DNA of 64,000 nt from Achromobacter kerstersii (lineage in GTDB: Bacteria; Pseudomonadota; Gammaproteobacteria; Burkholderiales; Burkholderiaceae_B): assembly GCF_902859595.1 (NCBI RefSeq), contig NZ_CADIJQ010000011.1:124001-188000 (forward strand), given 5' to 3'. A program made the position numbers and the translations under genes. Positions 48,045-58,242 of the stretch are shown piece after piece (position 1 is the first letter of the stretch; each line of letters opens with the position of its first letter). The notes below the pieces were generated by a model. It saw only the letters and a program-made list of their open reading frames with translations, did no database searches and was not told where the DNA came from.

Positions 48045-48677
48045 ATGGCCAAGAATAAATTCTCTAAAGACTGGATTCACCAGCACATCAACGATCCCTA
48101 TGTGAAGCTGGCGCAACAGAAGGGCTATCGGGCCCGGGGCGCTTTCAAGCTGATCGAGCTTTTGGACAACGAAAAGTTGCTCCGCCGGGGAGACCTGGTC
48201 GTCGATCTGGGTTCGTCGCCCGGCAGTTGGTCCCAAGTGGTGCGAGAGCGCCTGACGGGGCCGGGCGGCATCGTGGACGGACGTATTATTGCGTTGGACA
48301 TGCTTCCCATGGAACCCATTGCGGGCGTGGAATTCATCCAGGGCGATTTCCGCGAAGACGAAGTTCTGAAACAATTGGAAGACATGGTCGGATCGCATGC
48401 CGTGGACCTTGTTATTTCAGACATGGCCCCCAACTTGTCAGGCGTGGGTATTGCCGACGCCGCGCGCATCCAGCATGTGTGTGACCTGGCGATGGAATTT
48501 TCCCGCGCTCACCTCAAGCCCGACGGCGTGCTGATCGTCAAGGCTTTCCACGGCAGCGGTTTTTCGCAGATCGTGCAAAGCTTCAAGCAGCACTTCAAGC
48601 GGGTGGTCGAGCGCAAGCCGAAGGCATCAAGGGCAAAGTCCTCTGAAACCTTTCTGGTTGCCCGCGATCTCAAGTAA
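48045..48677 (+). CDS. rlmE: 23S rRNA 2'-O-methyltransferase RlmE (FtsJ)
   Basis: 210-residue SAM-dependent enzyme that methylates the 2'-hydroxyl of U2552 (E. coli numbering) late in 50S assembly. The catalytic tetrad fits Lys35, Asp126 (ISDMAPN), Lys166 (LIVKAFHG) and Glu201 (SSETFLV); the SAM motif is VVDLGSSPGSW. It is 217 bases before ftsH. Confidence 0.96.
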   Translation: MAKNKFSKDWIHQHINDPYVKLAQQKGYRARGAFKLIELLDNEKLLRRGDLVVDLGSSPGSWSQVVRERLTGPGGIVDGRIIALDMLPMEPIAGVEFIQGDFREDEVLKQLEDMVGSHAVDLVISDMAPNLSGVGIADAARIQHVCDLAMEFSRAHLKPDGVLIVKAFHGSGFSQIVQSFKQHFKRVVERKPKASRAKSSETFLVARDLK

Positions 48678-48822
48678 CCCCGGGCCGGGGCATGTGGCTC
48701 CGGAATCCCGAAGAACTTACCTGCTTGCCGAGACAACGACCACCATAACGAAGAATCAGACGTAACTACACGGACCCCAGGGGCCCCAGGACGCAATCGG
48801 GTCCAACAGGGTAGAATGGGCT

Positions 48823-48852
48823 ATTGACATACTTGTGACTGTGCCATATGCG
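48823..48852 (+). promoter_or_regulatory. Candidate ftsH promoter, sigma-70 with sigma-32-like overlap
   Basis: TTGACA at 48824-48829 is a perfect -35 box; 17 bases on, TATGCG (48847-48852) is a weak -10. The same stretch reads ATTGACA, 12 bases, TGCCATAT, close to the heat-shock consensus CTTGAAA-N13-CCCCATNT. Confidence 0.45.
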
Positions 48853-48894
48853 GGTGCGCGGTCGCCGGTCGGAATCGAAAGCAGGAGATCGACC

Positions 48895-50784
<1,890 letters not shown>

Positions 50785-50802
50785 GGTTCTTTGTCCTGAG
50801 TT

Positions 50803-51648
50803 ATGGCAAATAACTTTCTTTGCGGGCGCTTCGAGTTTGATCTCGAGCGCCCGCTTGTCATGGGTATCGTCAATGTCACGCCGGATTCTTTTTCCGACGG
50901 CGGCCAGCACGACGATACGGATTCCGCGGTGGCGCATGCGCGCCAGTTGATCGCAGAAGGCGCGCAGATTCTGGATCTGGGCGGCGAGTCCACGCGCCCT
51001 GGCGCTGATCCGGTGTCGGTGGCCGATGAACTCGACCGGCTGTTGCCCGTGATCGAAGCCCTGCGCGATTGCGGTGTGCCGCTGTCTATCGACACTTTCA
51101 AACCCGAAGTGATGCGCGCCACGCTGGATGCGGGCGCGGACATGATCAACGACATTTATGGCTTCCGTCAGCCCGGCGCTATCGAAGCGGTGGCGCAGTC
51201 GCGCTGCGGGCTGTGCGTGATGCACATGAAGGGCGAGCCCCGCACCATGCAGGCCGCCCCCCCCGAATACACCGACCTGCTCGGTGAAATCGGACTCTTC
51301 CTAGGTTCGCGCGCGCAGAAGTTGCGTGCCGCCTGGGTCGACCCCCGCCGTATCGTGCTGGACCCGGGCTTCGGCTTTGGCAAGACGGCGGACCAGAACT
51401 TTCAATTACTGCGCCGGCTGTCCAGCCTGCGCAGCACAGGTTATCCATTGCTGATCGGCCTGTCGCGCAAGAACATGATTGGCCAGGCCACCGGCCGGCC
51501 GGTTGGCGACAGGCTGCCCGGCAGCATTGCCGCGGCGCTTGCCTGTGTGTCTCGTGGGGCTTCCATCGTGCGTGTGCACGATGTTGCCGCCACCGTGGAT
51601 GCGCTTAAGGTATGGCATGCGGCTGAACAAGGAGCAATCAGTTCATGA
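50803..51648 (+). CDS. folP: Dihydropteroate synthase
   Basis: 281-residue folate enzyme that joins pterin pyrophosphate and p-aminobenzoate; the target of sulfonamides. TIM-barrel motifs: MGIVNVTPDSFSDGG, LDLGGESTRPGA, and DPGFGFGKT. Start ATG 50803 lies 18 bases after ftsH; it overlaps glmM by 4 bases. Confidence 0.96.
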   Translation: MANNFLCGRFEFDLERPLVMGIVNVTPDSFSDGGQHDDTDSAVAHARQLIAEGAQILDLGGESTRPGADPVSVADELDRLLPVIEALRDCGVPLSIDTFKPEVMRATLDAGADMINDIYGFRQPGAIEAVAQSRCGLCVMHMKGEPRTMQAAPPEYTDLLGEIGLFLGSRAQKLRAAWVDPRRIVLDPGFGFGKTADQNFQLLRRLSSLRSTGYPLLIGLSRKNMIGQATGRPVGDRLPGSIAAALACVSRGASIVRVHDVAATVDALKVWHAAEQGAISS

Positions 51649-52988
51649 TTCGACGCAAGTATTTTGGTACCGATGGCGTACGTGGCGAAGTGGGCGGTCC
51701 GGTGATCAACGCCGAATTCGCCTTGCGCCTGGGCTATGCGGCGGGCCGCGTCCTGGCGCGTGAGCACGCCGCGCGCGGTGGCAGCCGCCCGCAAGTCGTC
51801 ATCGGTAAAGACACCCGCATTTCGGGCTACATGTTGGAATCCGCCTTGGAAGCCGGCTTGTCGGCGGCGGGCATCGATGTGTTGCTGGCCGGCCCCATCC
51901 CGACGCCAGCCGTCGCCTACCTGACGCGCGCACTGCGTCTGGTGGCGGGCATCGTCATCAGCGCCTCGCACAATCCTTATCAGGACAACGGCATCAAGTT
52001 CTTCTCGGCGCAGGGCATGAAGCTGCCCGATGAGATCGAAGCCGACATCGAGGCCGCCCTGGACGAACCGCTGGGCTGCGTCAGCTCCGAAGGCCTGGGA
52101 CGCGCGCGCCGCATGTCGGACTCGCAAGGCCGCTACATCGAATTCTGCAAGAGCACATTCCCCAACGATCTGGACCTGAACGGGATGACGATCGTGGTGG
52201 ATGCGGCGCACGGCGCGGCCTACAACATCGCCCCGCACGTGTTCCGCGAGCTGGGCGCCGAAGTGCATGCCATCGGCGTGCACCCGGACGGCTTCAACAT
52301 CAACAAGGGTGTAGGCGCGTTGCACCCTGAGATGCTGGCCAAGGAAGTGAAGGCGCGCGGCGCGCAACTGGGCATCGCATTGGACGGCGACGCCGACCGC
52401 CTGCAAGTGGTAGATGGCGACGGCCGTATCTACAACGGCGACGAACTGCTGTACGCCATCGTCCGCGAGCGCATGCAGCGCGGCAAGGTGGACGGGGTTG
52501 TCGGCACGCTGATGACCAACTTTGGTTTCGAACGTGAAATGACCCGTTTGGGCGTCGGCTTTGAGCGCGCCAACGTGGGCGACCGCTACGTGCTGGAGCA
52601 AATGCAATCGCGCGGCTGGCAGTATGGCGGCGAAAGCTCCGGCCACCTGCTGTGCCTGGATTGCCACTCCACGGGCGATGGCATCATCGCCGCCCTGCAG
52701 GTGCTGACGGCCCTGCGCCGCAACGGCACGACGATGGCAGAGTGGGTCAGCGACCTGCGCATGTACCCGCAGAAGATGATCAACGTGCCGCTGGCCCCGG
52801 GCCAGGACTGGAAAACCCACGCCGGTTTGACCGCCGCGCGCCAGGCCGTCGAAGCCGAGCTTAACGGCCGTGGCCGCATTCTGATCCGCGCCTCGGGCAC
52901 GGAACCGAAGCTGCGCCTGATGGTCGAAGCGGAAGATGAAGCCCTTGCCGTTTCCAGCGCCGAGAAGCTTGCCGCCAGCTTGGCGTAA
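51645..52988 (+). CDS. glmM: Phosphoglucosamine mutase
   Basis: 447-residue enzyme that converts glucosamine-6-phosphate to glucosamine-1-phosphate for cell-wall synthesis. The phospho-serine is Ser108 in ISASHNP; the metal loop is DGDADR and the sugar-binding loop is GGESSGH. Its ATG overlaps the folP stop (ATGA). A terminator follows. Confidence 0.97.
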   Translation: MIRRKYFGTDGVRGEVGGPVINAEFALRLGYAAGRVLAREHAARGGSRPQVVIGKDTRISGYMLESALEAGLSAAGIDVLLAGPIPTPAVAYLTRALRLVAGIVISASHNPYQDNGIKFFSAQGMKLPDEIEADIEAALDEPLGCVSSEGLGRARRMSDSQGRYIEFCKSTFPNDLDLNGMTIVVDAAHGAAYNIAPHVFRELGAEVHAIGVHPDGFNINKGVGALHPEMLAKEVKARGAQLGIALDGDADRLQVVDGDGRIYNGDELLYAIVRERMQRGKVDGVVGTLMTNFGFEREMTRLGVGFERANVGDRYVLEQMQSRGWQYGGESSGHLLCLDCHSTGDGIIAALQVLTALRRNGTTMAEWVSDLRMYPQKMINVPLAPGQDWKTHAGLTAARQAVEAELNGRGRILIRASGTEPKLRLMVEAEDEALAVSSAEKLAASLA

Positions 52989-53010
52989 GCACCCCAGGCC
53001 TTTTGAATTG

Positions 53011-53044
53011 AAAGCCACTCACCGCGTTGCGGTGGGTGGCTTTT
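53011..53044 (+). terminator. Rho-independent terminator after glmM
   Basis: 15-bp stem AAAGCCACTCACCGC (53011-53025) / GCGGTGGGTGGCTTT (53029-53043) with one wobble pair and a T-run. Ends the ftsH-folP-glmM transcript. Confidence 0.9.
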
Positions 53045-53203
53045 CTGCATTGTGACGCAGTATTTAATTGTAAAGTTTTGTCGAGATTTGCCTAAAGTTG
53101 ATCTATCTCCCCCGAACTAAACTTCATAGTCACGTAACATATCTGTCAAGTCTTTGACATACAGGGCGTCCACACTGACTGGACTCTCTAGGAGCTTCGC
53201 GCA

Positions 53204-54010
53204 ATGCTGGAACTAGCACGCATTAACCCCAGTCGTAATCCCGCTGAACCGTGGCCGGGCGTCGCCCCGAAGGTGCTGGCGGTCGGCCTGGCGCGCACGG
53301 CGGAAGAAATCGAGCAGATTCAACGTCTGCGCTACGACGTCTTCACTGAAGATATGGGCGTGGTCTTTCCCAACGCCCAAGATGGAATCGAACACGATCG
53401 CTTCGATCCCTTCTGCGAACATCTGATGGTTCGCGAAATGGACACCGGCCGCGTGGTCGGCACCTACCGCATCCTGACCCCTGAAAAGGCGCGGGAAGCC
53501 GGCGGCTATTACTCGCAGTCTGAATTCGATCTTTCCGGTCTGGGTTCAATCCGCGACGAACTCGTCGAAGTCGGCCGCTCTTGTACGCACAGCGACTACC
53601 GCAACGGCGCCGTCATCATGTTGTTGTGGTCCGGCCTGGCGGAATACCTGCGTCGCGGCGGCTACGAATACGTGCTGGGCTGCGCCAGCGTGAGCCTGCG
53701 TGACGATGGCGTCACTGCCGCTGAAGTCTGGCGCACGATCTCCAAGCAGCTGCCGCAAGACGGTGAGCCCCAGGTCAAACCGCTGCACCGCTATCCGGTA
53801 GAAAAGCTGAACAGCACGCTGCCAGCGCGCGTGCCGCCGCTGATCAAGGGTTATCTGAAGCTGGGCGCCAAGGTGTGTGGCGAACCCGCCTGGGACCCGG
53901 ATTTCAACGCCGCTGACTTCCCGGTGCTGCTGAAGATGGAGCGTATGGACGAGCGCTACCGCCGTCACTTCGGCCTGGACCAACCGGCCGCTCTGAACGG
54001 CCAGCGCTGA
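53204..54010 (+). CDS. olsB: OlsB-like ornithine N-acyltransferase (GNAT family)
   Basis: 268-residue Acetyltransf_5-type acyltransferase. OlsB adds a 3-hydroxyacyl chain from ACP to ornithine, the first step to phosphate-free ornithine lipids. The family pattern is QIQRLRYDVFTEDMG, then VVGTYRIL and EVGRSCTHSDYRNGAVIMLLWSGLAEYL. AGGAG lies before ATG 53204. No olsA partner gene is in the window. It sits 0.2 kb before ppx and the phosphate genes; ornithine lipids often rise in phosphate starvation, but no Pho box was seen upstream of it. Confidence 0.85.
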   Translation: MLELARINPSRNPAEPWPGVAPKVLAVGLARTAEEIEQIQRLRYDVFTEDMGVVFPNAQDGIEHDRFDPFCEHLMVREMDTGRVVGTYRILTPEKAREAGGYYSQSEFDLSGLGSIRDELVEVGRSCTHSDYRNGAVIMLLWSGLAEYLRRGGYEYVLGCASVSLRDDGVTAAEVWRTISKQLPQDGEPQVKPLHRYPVEKLNSTLPARVPPLIKGYLKLGAKVCGEPAWDPDFNAADFPVLLKMERMDERYRRHFGLDQPAALNGQR

Positions 54011-54015
54011 TCATC

Positions 54016-54126
54016 ATGCGCCGCCTGATCCGCCGTATGAAGATCAGATTGATACGGCGGGCCACGCGGCCCTTGCGCATGGAGCTCAAGCAGCTCCATC
54101 GCGAGACAGATTTGTCGCCGTTCTGA
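54016..54126 (+). CDS. Possible 36-residue arginine-rich small protein
   Basis: A short frame from ATG 54016 to TGA 54126, five bases after the olsB stop. It is very basic at the N-terminus (MRRLIRRMKIRLIRRATRP) and ends ETDLSPF. No clear ribosome site apart from possible coupling to olsB, and its DNA includes a 9-bp inverted repeat (54030-54038 / 54052-54060). A terminator follows at 54147. Unrecognised; may be only a transcribed tail. Confidence 0.3.
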   Translation: MRRLIRRMKIRLIRRATRPLRMELKQLHRETDLSPF

Positions 54127-54146
54127 GTCGATTCTGCTGGCACCGT

Positions 54147-54184
54147 AAAACGGGCGATGGCATTGCTGCCATCGCCCGTTTTTT
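54147..54184. terminator. Bidirectional terminator between olsB and ppx
   Basis: Perfect 16-bp stem AAAACGGGCGATGGCA (54147-54162) / TGCCATCGCCCGTTTT (54167-54182), TTGC loop, with A and T runs on both sides, between converging genes. Confidence 0.95.
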
Positions 54185-54212
54185 CGTCCGCGCGCGCTCA
54201 TCCGCGCGGGCG

Positions 54213-55700
54213 TCAGTACTCAAGCAGTTCGAACGAGAAACCTACCTTGTTCCATTCTGCTTCTTCCGCGCGCAGCGTGAAGTCGCTAAGCGGATGTTGC
54301 GCCAGCCATTCGCGGTTGACGCGCACGACGATGGAGTTATCGCGCACGGATGCCGTCAACGGCAGCGGTTCGATTTCACCGCGGCGGCGGAACAGCAGCA
54401 CCGCCAGACGCAGGCTCAGGATGGCCTTCCATTGCGGACGCGTGCGGATCAGGGGTTCCAGCTTGGTCAGCTTGCCCTGGTGGCCCAGCGCCAGCAGGGC
54501 CAGCAGTTGCTGGTCGGCCCGCGAGAAGCCCGGCATGTCGGCGTTTTCCAGGACGTAGGCCGTGTGCTTGTGATACGCGTTGTGGGCAATCGACAAACCC
54601 ACTTCGTGCAGGTCGGCCGCCCAGCCCAGCGCGGGGCGGAGTTCGGCGCGTTCGGGGCCTTCGGGGAACATGGCGTCAAACAACGTCAGCGCGGCGTGGC
54701 GCACGCGGCGAGCCTGGTTCAGGTCGACGTGATAGCGCTTCATGAACTGGCGTACTGATTCGTCGCGCTTGTCGTGTTCGTCGTCGCGGCCCAGCAGGTC
54801 GTACAGCACGCCCAGGCGCAACGCGCCGTCGCCCGTGTGCATGACTTCAATGCCCAACTCATCGAACAACGCGCTCATGATGGCCAGCCCGCCGGGCAGC
54901 ACGTCGGAGCGTTCGATCTTGATGCCGGGCAGCTCGGACGGAATGACGCGGCCCGAACGCACGATGCGGTCTTTCAGCTTGGCCAGGCCGGCGCGCGTGA
55001 TGCCGCGGTCCGAGAACCGGCTTTCGGTCAGAATCGCAAACAACGCCTTGGCGGTGCCGGACGAGCCGTAGGCTTCCTTCCAGCCCATCTTGCGGTACTG
55101 CTTGGCGATGACTTCGATTTCGCGGCGCGCGGCCAGTTCGGCCTGCTTCATCTGGTGCGCATCCACAACGCCGTCCGAGAAGAACTGGCGGCTGTAGCTG
55201 ACGCAACCCATGTACAGCGACGACATCAGCCCGGGCTCGTGGCCCTTGCCGATGATGACTTCGGTGGACCCGCCGCCGATGTCGATGACCAGCCGCTTGT
55301 TCGGCGACGGGGGCAGGGTATGAACCACGCCCGAGAAGATCAGGCGGGCCTCTTCGCGGCCGGCGATGACTTCAATGGGAAAGCCCAACGCGGCTTCGGC
55401 GCGGGGCAGGAAGTCTTTCGTGTTGCGGGCGACCCGGAACGTGTTGGTGGCGACCGCGCGAACCCGGTTGGGGTGGAAGCTGCGCAGGCGGTCGCCAAAG
55501 CGCTCCAGGACGGCGATGGCGCGCTCGATGGCGTCGTCGCCAAGGCGTTTCTCGGCGTCCAGGCCGGCGGCAAGCCGAACGGTTTCCTTGAGACGATCAA
55601 TCTGATAGATCTGGGGCGTACCGTCCTGTTGAACGATGCGTCCGATGGAGAGGCGGAAGCTGTTGGACCCGAGGTCCACCGCGGCCAGAAGTTGATCCAT
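54213..55700 (-). CDS. ppx: Exopolyphosphatase
   Basis: 495-residue Ppx/GppA phosphatase that removes terminal phosphate from polyphosphate. N-terminal actin-like motifs AAVDLGSNSFRLSIGRI and VIDIGGGSTEVIIG; an HD-like C-terminal domain covers about 310-490. It is divergent from ppk, with 210 bases between the starts. A perfect TATAAT lies at 55733-55738 on its strand. Confidence 0.95.
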   Translation of the reverse strand: MDQLLAAVDLGSNSFRLSIGRIVQQDGTPQIYQIDRLKETVRLAAGLDAEKRLGDDAIERAIAVLERFGDRLRSFHPNRVRAVATNTFRVARNTKDFLPRAEAALGFPIEVIAGREEARLIFSGVVHTLPPSPNKRLVIDIGGGSTEVIIGKGHEPGLMSSLYMGCVSYSRQFFSDGVVDAHQMKQAELAARREIEVIAKQYRKMGWKEAYGSSGTAKALFAILTESRFSDRGITRAGLAKLKDRIVRSGRVIPSELPGIKIERSDVLPGGLAIMSALFDELGIEVMHTGDGALRLGVLYDLLGRDDEHDKRDESVRQFMKRYHVDLNQARRVRHAALTLFDAMFPEGPERAELRPALGWAADLHEVGLSIAHNAYHKHTAYVLENADMPGFSRADQQLLALLALGHQGKLTKLEPLIRTRPQWKAILSLRLAVLLFRRRGEIEPLPLTASVRDNSIVVRVNREWLAQHPLSDFTLRAEEAEWNKVGFSFELLEY

Positions 55701-55732
55701 GCGGCTCGTGATATTGGCTTAGAGGTGGCCTG

Positions 55733-55738
55733 ATTATA
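55733..55738 (-). promoter_or_regulatory. -10 box of ppx
   Basis: TATAAT on the minus strand, 33 bases before the ppx start. A Pho half-site (CTGTCATA, minus strand 55755-55748) lies just upstream, but the second half is poor and the spacing is not typical. Confidence 0.5.
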
Positions 55739-55856
55739 GAGACCCCATATGACAGTGCCCCCAGCTACGGGTTTTCGCTTATGGAACAGGGGCTTGGCGG
55801 CATATCGCGGGTGCGCCATATGTCCCGATTTAGGCGTACGCTATGGTTTTGGCGCG

Positions 55857-55875
55857 GTGTCATAGAACCGTCACT
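55857..55875 (+). promoter_or_regulatory. Pho box upstream of ppk
   Basis: GTGTCATAGAACCGTCACT fits the PhoB pattern CTGTCATA-N4-TGTCA(C/T) with two direct halves (TGTCATA, CGTCACT) and lies about 36 bases before the ppk ATG. It suggests induction of ppk by phosphate limitation. Confidence 0.7.
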
Positions 55876-55910
55876 CTTTTGCAGTAAAACTCCACGCTCC
55901 CTCCCTACGT

Positions 55911-57998
55911 ATGGAATCCGGTATGCCCACACGCCCGCCTGGCGAGCCCTTGCTCATGAATCGCGAGTTGTCGCTGCTTAAGTTCAACGATCGTGTGCTG
56001 GCGATGGCGGAAAATCCGAAGACGCCCCTGCTGGAGCGGCTGCGTTACGTGTGCATTGTGAGCTCGAACCTGGATGAGTTTTTTGAAATCCGGATCTCCA
56101 GCCTGAAAGAGCAGCAGCGCCAGTCGCCGAACCTGGTCGGCCCCGACGGGATGACGCCGGACCAGGCGTTTGAAAACGTTCAGCAGGCGGTGCATGCGCT
56201 GGTCGCCCGCCAGTACAACCTGCTGAATGACGAAATTCTGCCGGCCATGCAGACCGAGGGCATCACCCTGCATCACGCATCGGAATGGAACGCCGAGCAG
56301 CAAGAGTGGGCGCGTGATGTCTTCAACCGCGATGTGATGCCGCTGCTGACGCCCATCGGGCTGGACCCGGCGCACCCGTTTCCCCGCGTCTACAACAAGA
56401 GCCTGAATTTCATTGTGTCGCTGGCCGGGGCCGACGCCTTTGGCCGGCAGGCGTCGATCGCCGTGGTGCAGGCGCCGCGCGCCTTGCCCCGCCTGATCAA
56501 GATGCCGCCGGAACTGTCCGGCCACCCTGAAGGCTTCATCCTGCTGACCTCGCTCTTGCGCGCCTTTGTGGGCGAGCTGTTCCCGGGGCTGGAGATGCTG
56601 GGGTGCTACCAGTGGCGCGTCACGCGCAACAGCGATCTGTTCGTGGACGAGGAAGAAGTCACCAATCTGCGTCACGCGCTGCAAGGCGAGTTGTCGCAAC
56701 GCAACTTCGGTGCGGCGGTGCGCTTGGAAATCGACAAGCTCACGCCCGTCGAACTGGAAACCTTCTTGCAGCGCGAGTTCTCGCTGAAGGCCGAAGACAC
56801 CTACCGCGTGCCAGGGCCGGTAAACCTGTCGCGCCTGATGCAGCTGTGCAATTCCGATTTGCGGCCCGACCTGCTGTTCCCGGACTATCGCGCGCCCGTG
56901 CCGGCGCCATTTGACCGCATCGGCGACAAGCCGCATGAGTTGTTCGAAGCCGTCGCCCAGCAAGACCGTCTGCTGCACCATCCGTACCAGTCGTTTCAGC
57001 CCGTCATCGATTTCCTGACCGCGGCCGCGCTCGACCCCGATGTGATGGCCATCAAGCAGACCATCTACCGCACCGGCGAAGATTCCGAGCTGATGAAAAT
57101 CTTGCTGGCCGCAGCCCGCGCCGGCAAGGAAGTCACGGTGGTGGTGGAGCTGATGGCGCGCTTTGACGAGCAGACCAACATCAACTGGGCATCCAAGCTG
57201 GAAGAGGTGGGCGCGCATGTGGTGTACGGCGTCGTGGCGCACAAGACGCACGCCAAGATGGCGGTGGTGCTGCGCCGTGAAAAAGGCCGTCTGCGCCGCT
57301 ATGCCCACTTGGGCACGGGCAATTACCACCCGCGTACCGCACGGCTTTACACCGACTTTGGTTTGCTGACCGCTGACCCGAAGTTGTGCGAAGACATGGA
57401 CAAGGTGTTTGCGCAGCTGACCGGGCTGGGTGCGCGCCGTTCGCTGAAAGCGTTGATGCAGTCGCCCTTCACCATGCATGACGGCATGGTGGCGCTGATC
57501 CGTGCCGAAGCGCGCGCGGCCAAGGCGGGCAAGCGCTCGCGCATCATGGCCAAGATGAATTCGTTGCTGGAAGAGCAGGTCATCGAAGAGCTCTACAAAG
57601 CCAGCCAGGCGGGCGTGAAGATTGACCTGATCGTGCGCGGCGTATGTGCGTTGCGCGCGGGCGTGCCGGGCCTGTCCGAGAACATCCGGGTGCGCTCCAT
57701 CGTGGGCCGCTTCCTGGAGCATTCGCGCGTCTTCTATTTCTTTGCCGAGGGCGAGGAAACCGTGTACTTGTCGTCGGCTGACTGGATGGACCGCAACTTC
57801 TTCCGCCGCGTGGAAATTGCCTTCCCCATCTACGACAAGACGTTGAAAAAGCGTGTCATCGACGAGGCGTTCACCTACGCCCTGCGTGATAACCAACTGG
57901 CATGGCAGCAGCAACCCGATGGCGATTACGCCCGCGTCAAAAGCCGTCGCGAGCCATTCAACGTGCATCTGTACCTGATGGAGAAGCTGGGCGTGTAA
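55911..57998 (+). CDS. ppk: Polyphosphate kinase 1
   Basis: 695-residue PPK1 that makes polyphosphate from ATP. Four-domain layout; the phospho-histidine is His447 in KTHAKM, and the second active-site His604 lies in FLEHSR. RYAHLGTGNYHPRTARLYTDFGLLT is the PLD-like signature. Start Met1 or Met5 (55923); neither has a strong ribosome site. A terminator follows. Confidence 0.96.
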   Translation: MESGMPTRPPGEPLLMNRELSLLKFNDRVLAMAENPKTPLLERLRYVCIVSSNLDEFFEIRISSLKEQQRQSPNLVGPDGMTPDQAFENVQQAVHALVARQYNLLNDEILPAMQTEGITLHHASEWNAEQQEWARDVFNRDVMPLLTPIGLDPAHPFPRVYNKSLNFIVSLAGADAFGRQASIAVVQAPRALPRLIKMPPELSGHPEGFILLTSLLRAFVGELFPGLEMLGCYQWRVTRNSDLFVDEEEVTNLRHALQGELSQRNFGAAVRLEIDKLTPVELETFLQREFSLKAEDTYRVPGPVNLSRLMQLCNSDLRPDLLFPDYRAPVPAPFDRIGDKPHELFEAVAQQDRLLHHPYQSFQPVIDFLTAAALDPDVMAIKQTIYRTGEDSELMKILLAAARAGKEVTVVVELMARFDEQTNINWASKLEEVGAHVVYGVVAHKTHAKMAVVLRREKGRLRRYAHLGTGNYHPRTARLYTDFGLLTADPKLCEDMDKVFAQLTGLGARRSLKALMQSPFTMHDGMVALIRAEARAAKAGKRSRIMAKMNSLLEEQVIEELYKASQAGVKIDLIVRGVCALRAGVPGLSENIRVRSIVGRFLEHSRVFYFFAEGEETVYLSSADWMDRNFFRRVEIAFPIYDKTLKKRVIDEAFTYALRDNQLAWQQQPDGDYARVKSRREPFNVHLYLMEKLGV

Positions 57999-58050
57999 CG
58001 GCGGCGGTGGTCACACGCGGTCTGTCACACAACGACGCGTCCCCGAATTT

Positions 58051-58089
58051 CGCGGCCGCCCTGGTTTTCCAGGGCGGCCGCGGTGTTTT
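58051..58089 (+). terminator. Terminator after ppk
   Basis: Perfect 14-bp stem CGCGGCCGCCCTGG / CCAGGGCGGCCGCG (58051-58064, 58069-58082) with a TTTT loop, then GTGTTTTC. Confidence 0.85.
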
Positions 58090-58135
58090 CAGGGGAAGAG
58101 CAGGGCGGAAACGGTGTCGTATGAAGCGTATGTGA

Positions 58136-58169
58136 CTGTCACTATCTTGTCACGTTGGGCTTCTAAGAT
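58136..58169 (+). promoter_or_regulatory. Pho box and -10 box of pstSCAB
   Basis: CTGTCACTATCTTGTCAC (58136-58153) is a near-perfect PhoB box of two 7-base halves with a 4-base spacer. TAAGAT (58164-58169) follows after 10 bases, the usual distance to the -10 box. Strong evidence for PhoB control of pstSCAB. Confidence 0.85.
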
Positions 58170-58242
58170 GCGAGGGTCGCTGAAAGACAGGCACTAGAAA
58201 AAGCCTGACTAGACTCCTCCAACGAGCACAGAAGGAACCCTG

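Noticed and set aside
53154..53182. Sigma-70 promoter for olsB from TTGACA at 53154
   Set aside because: The -35 box is perfect, but no acceptable -10 box lies 16-18 bases downstream.
55905..57968. 687-codon antisense frame over ppk
   Set aside because: Composition typical of an antisense shadow; ppk is certain.
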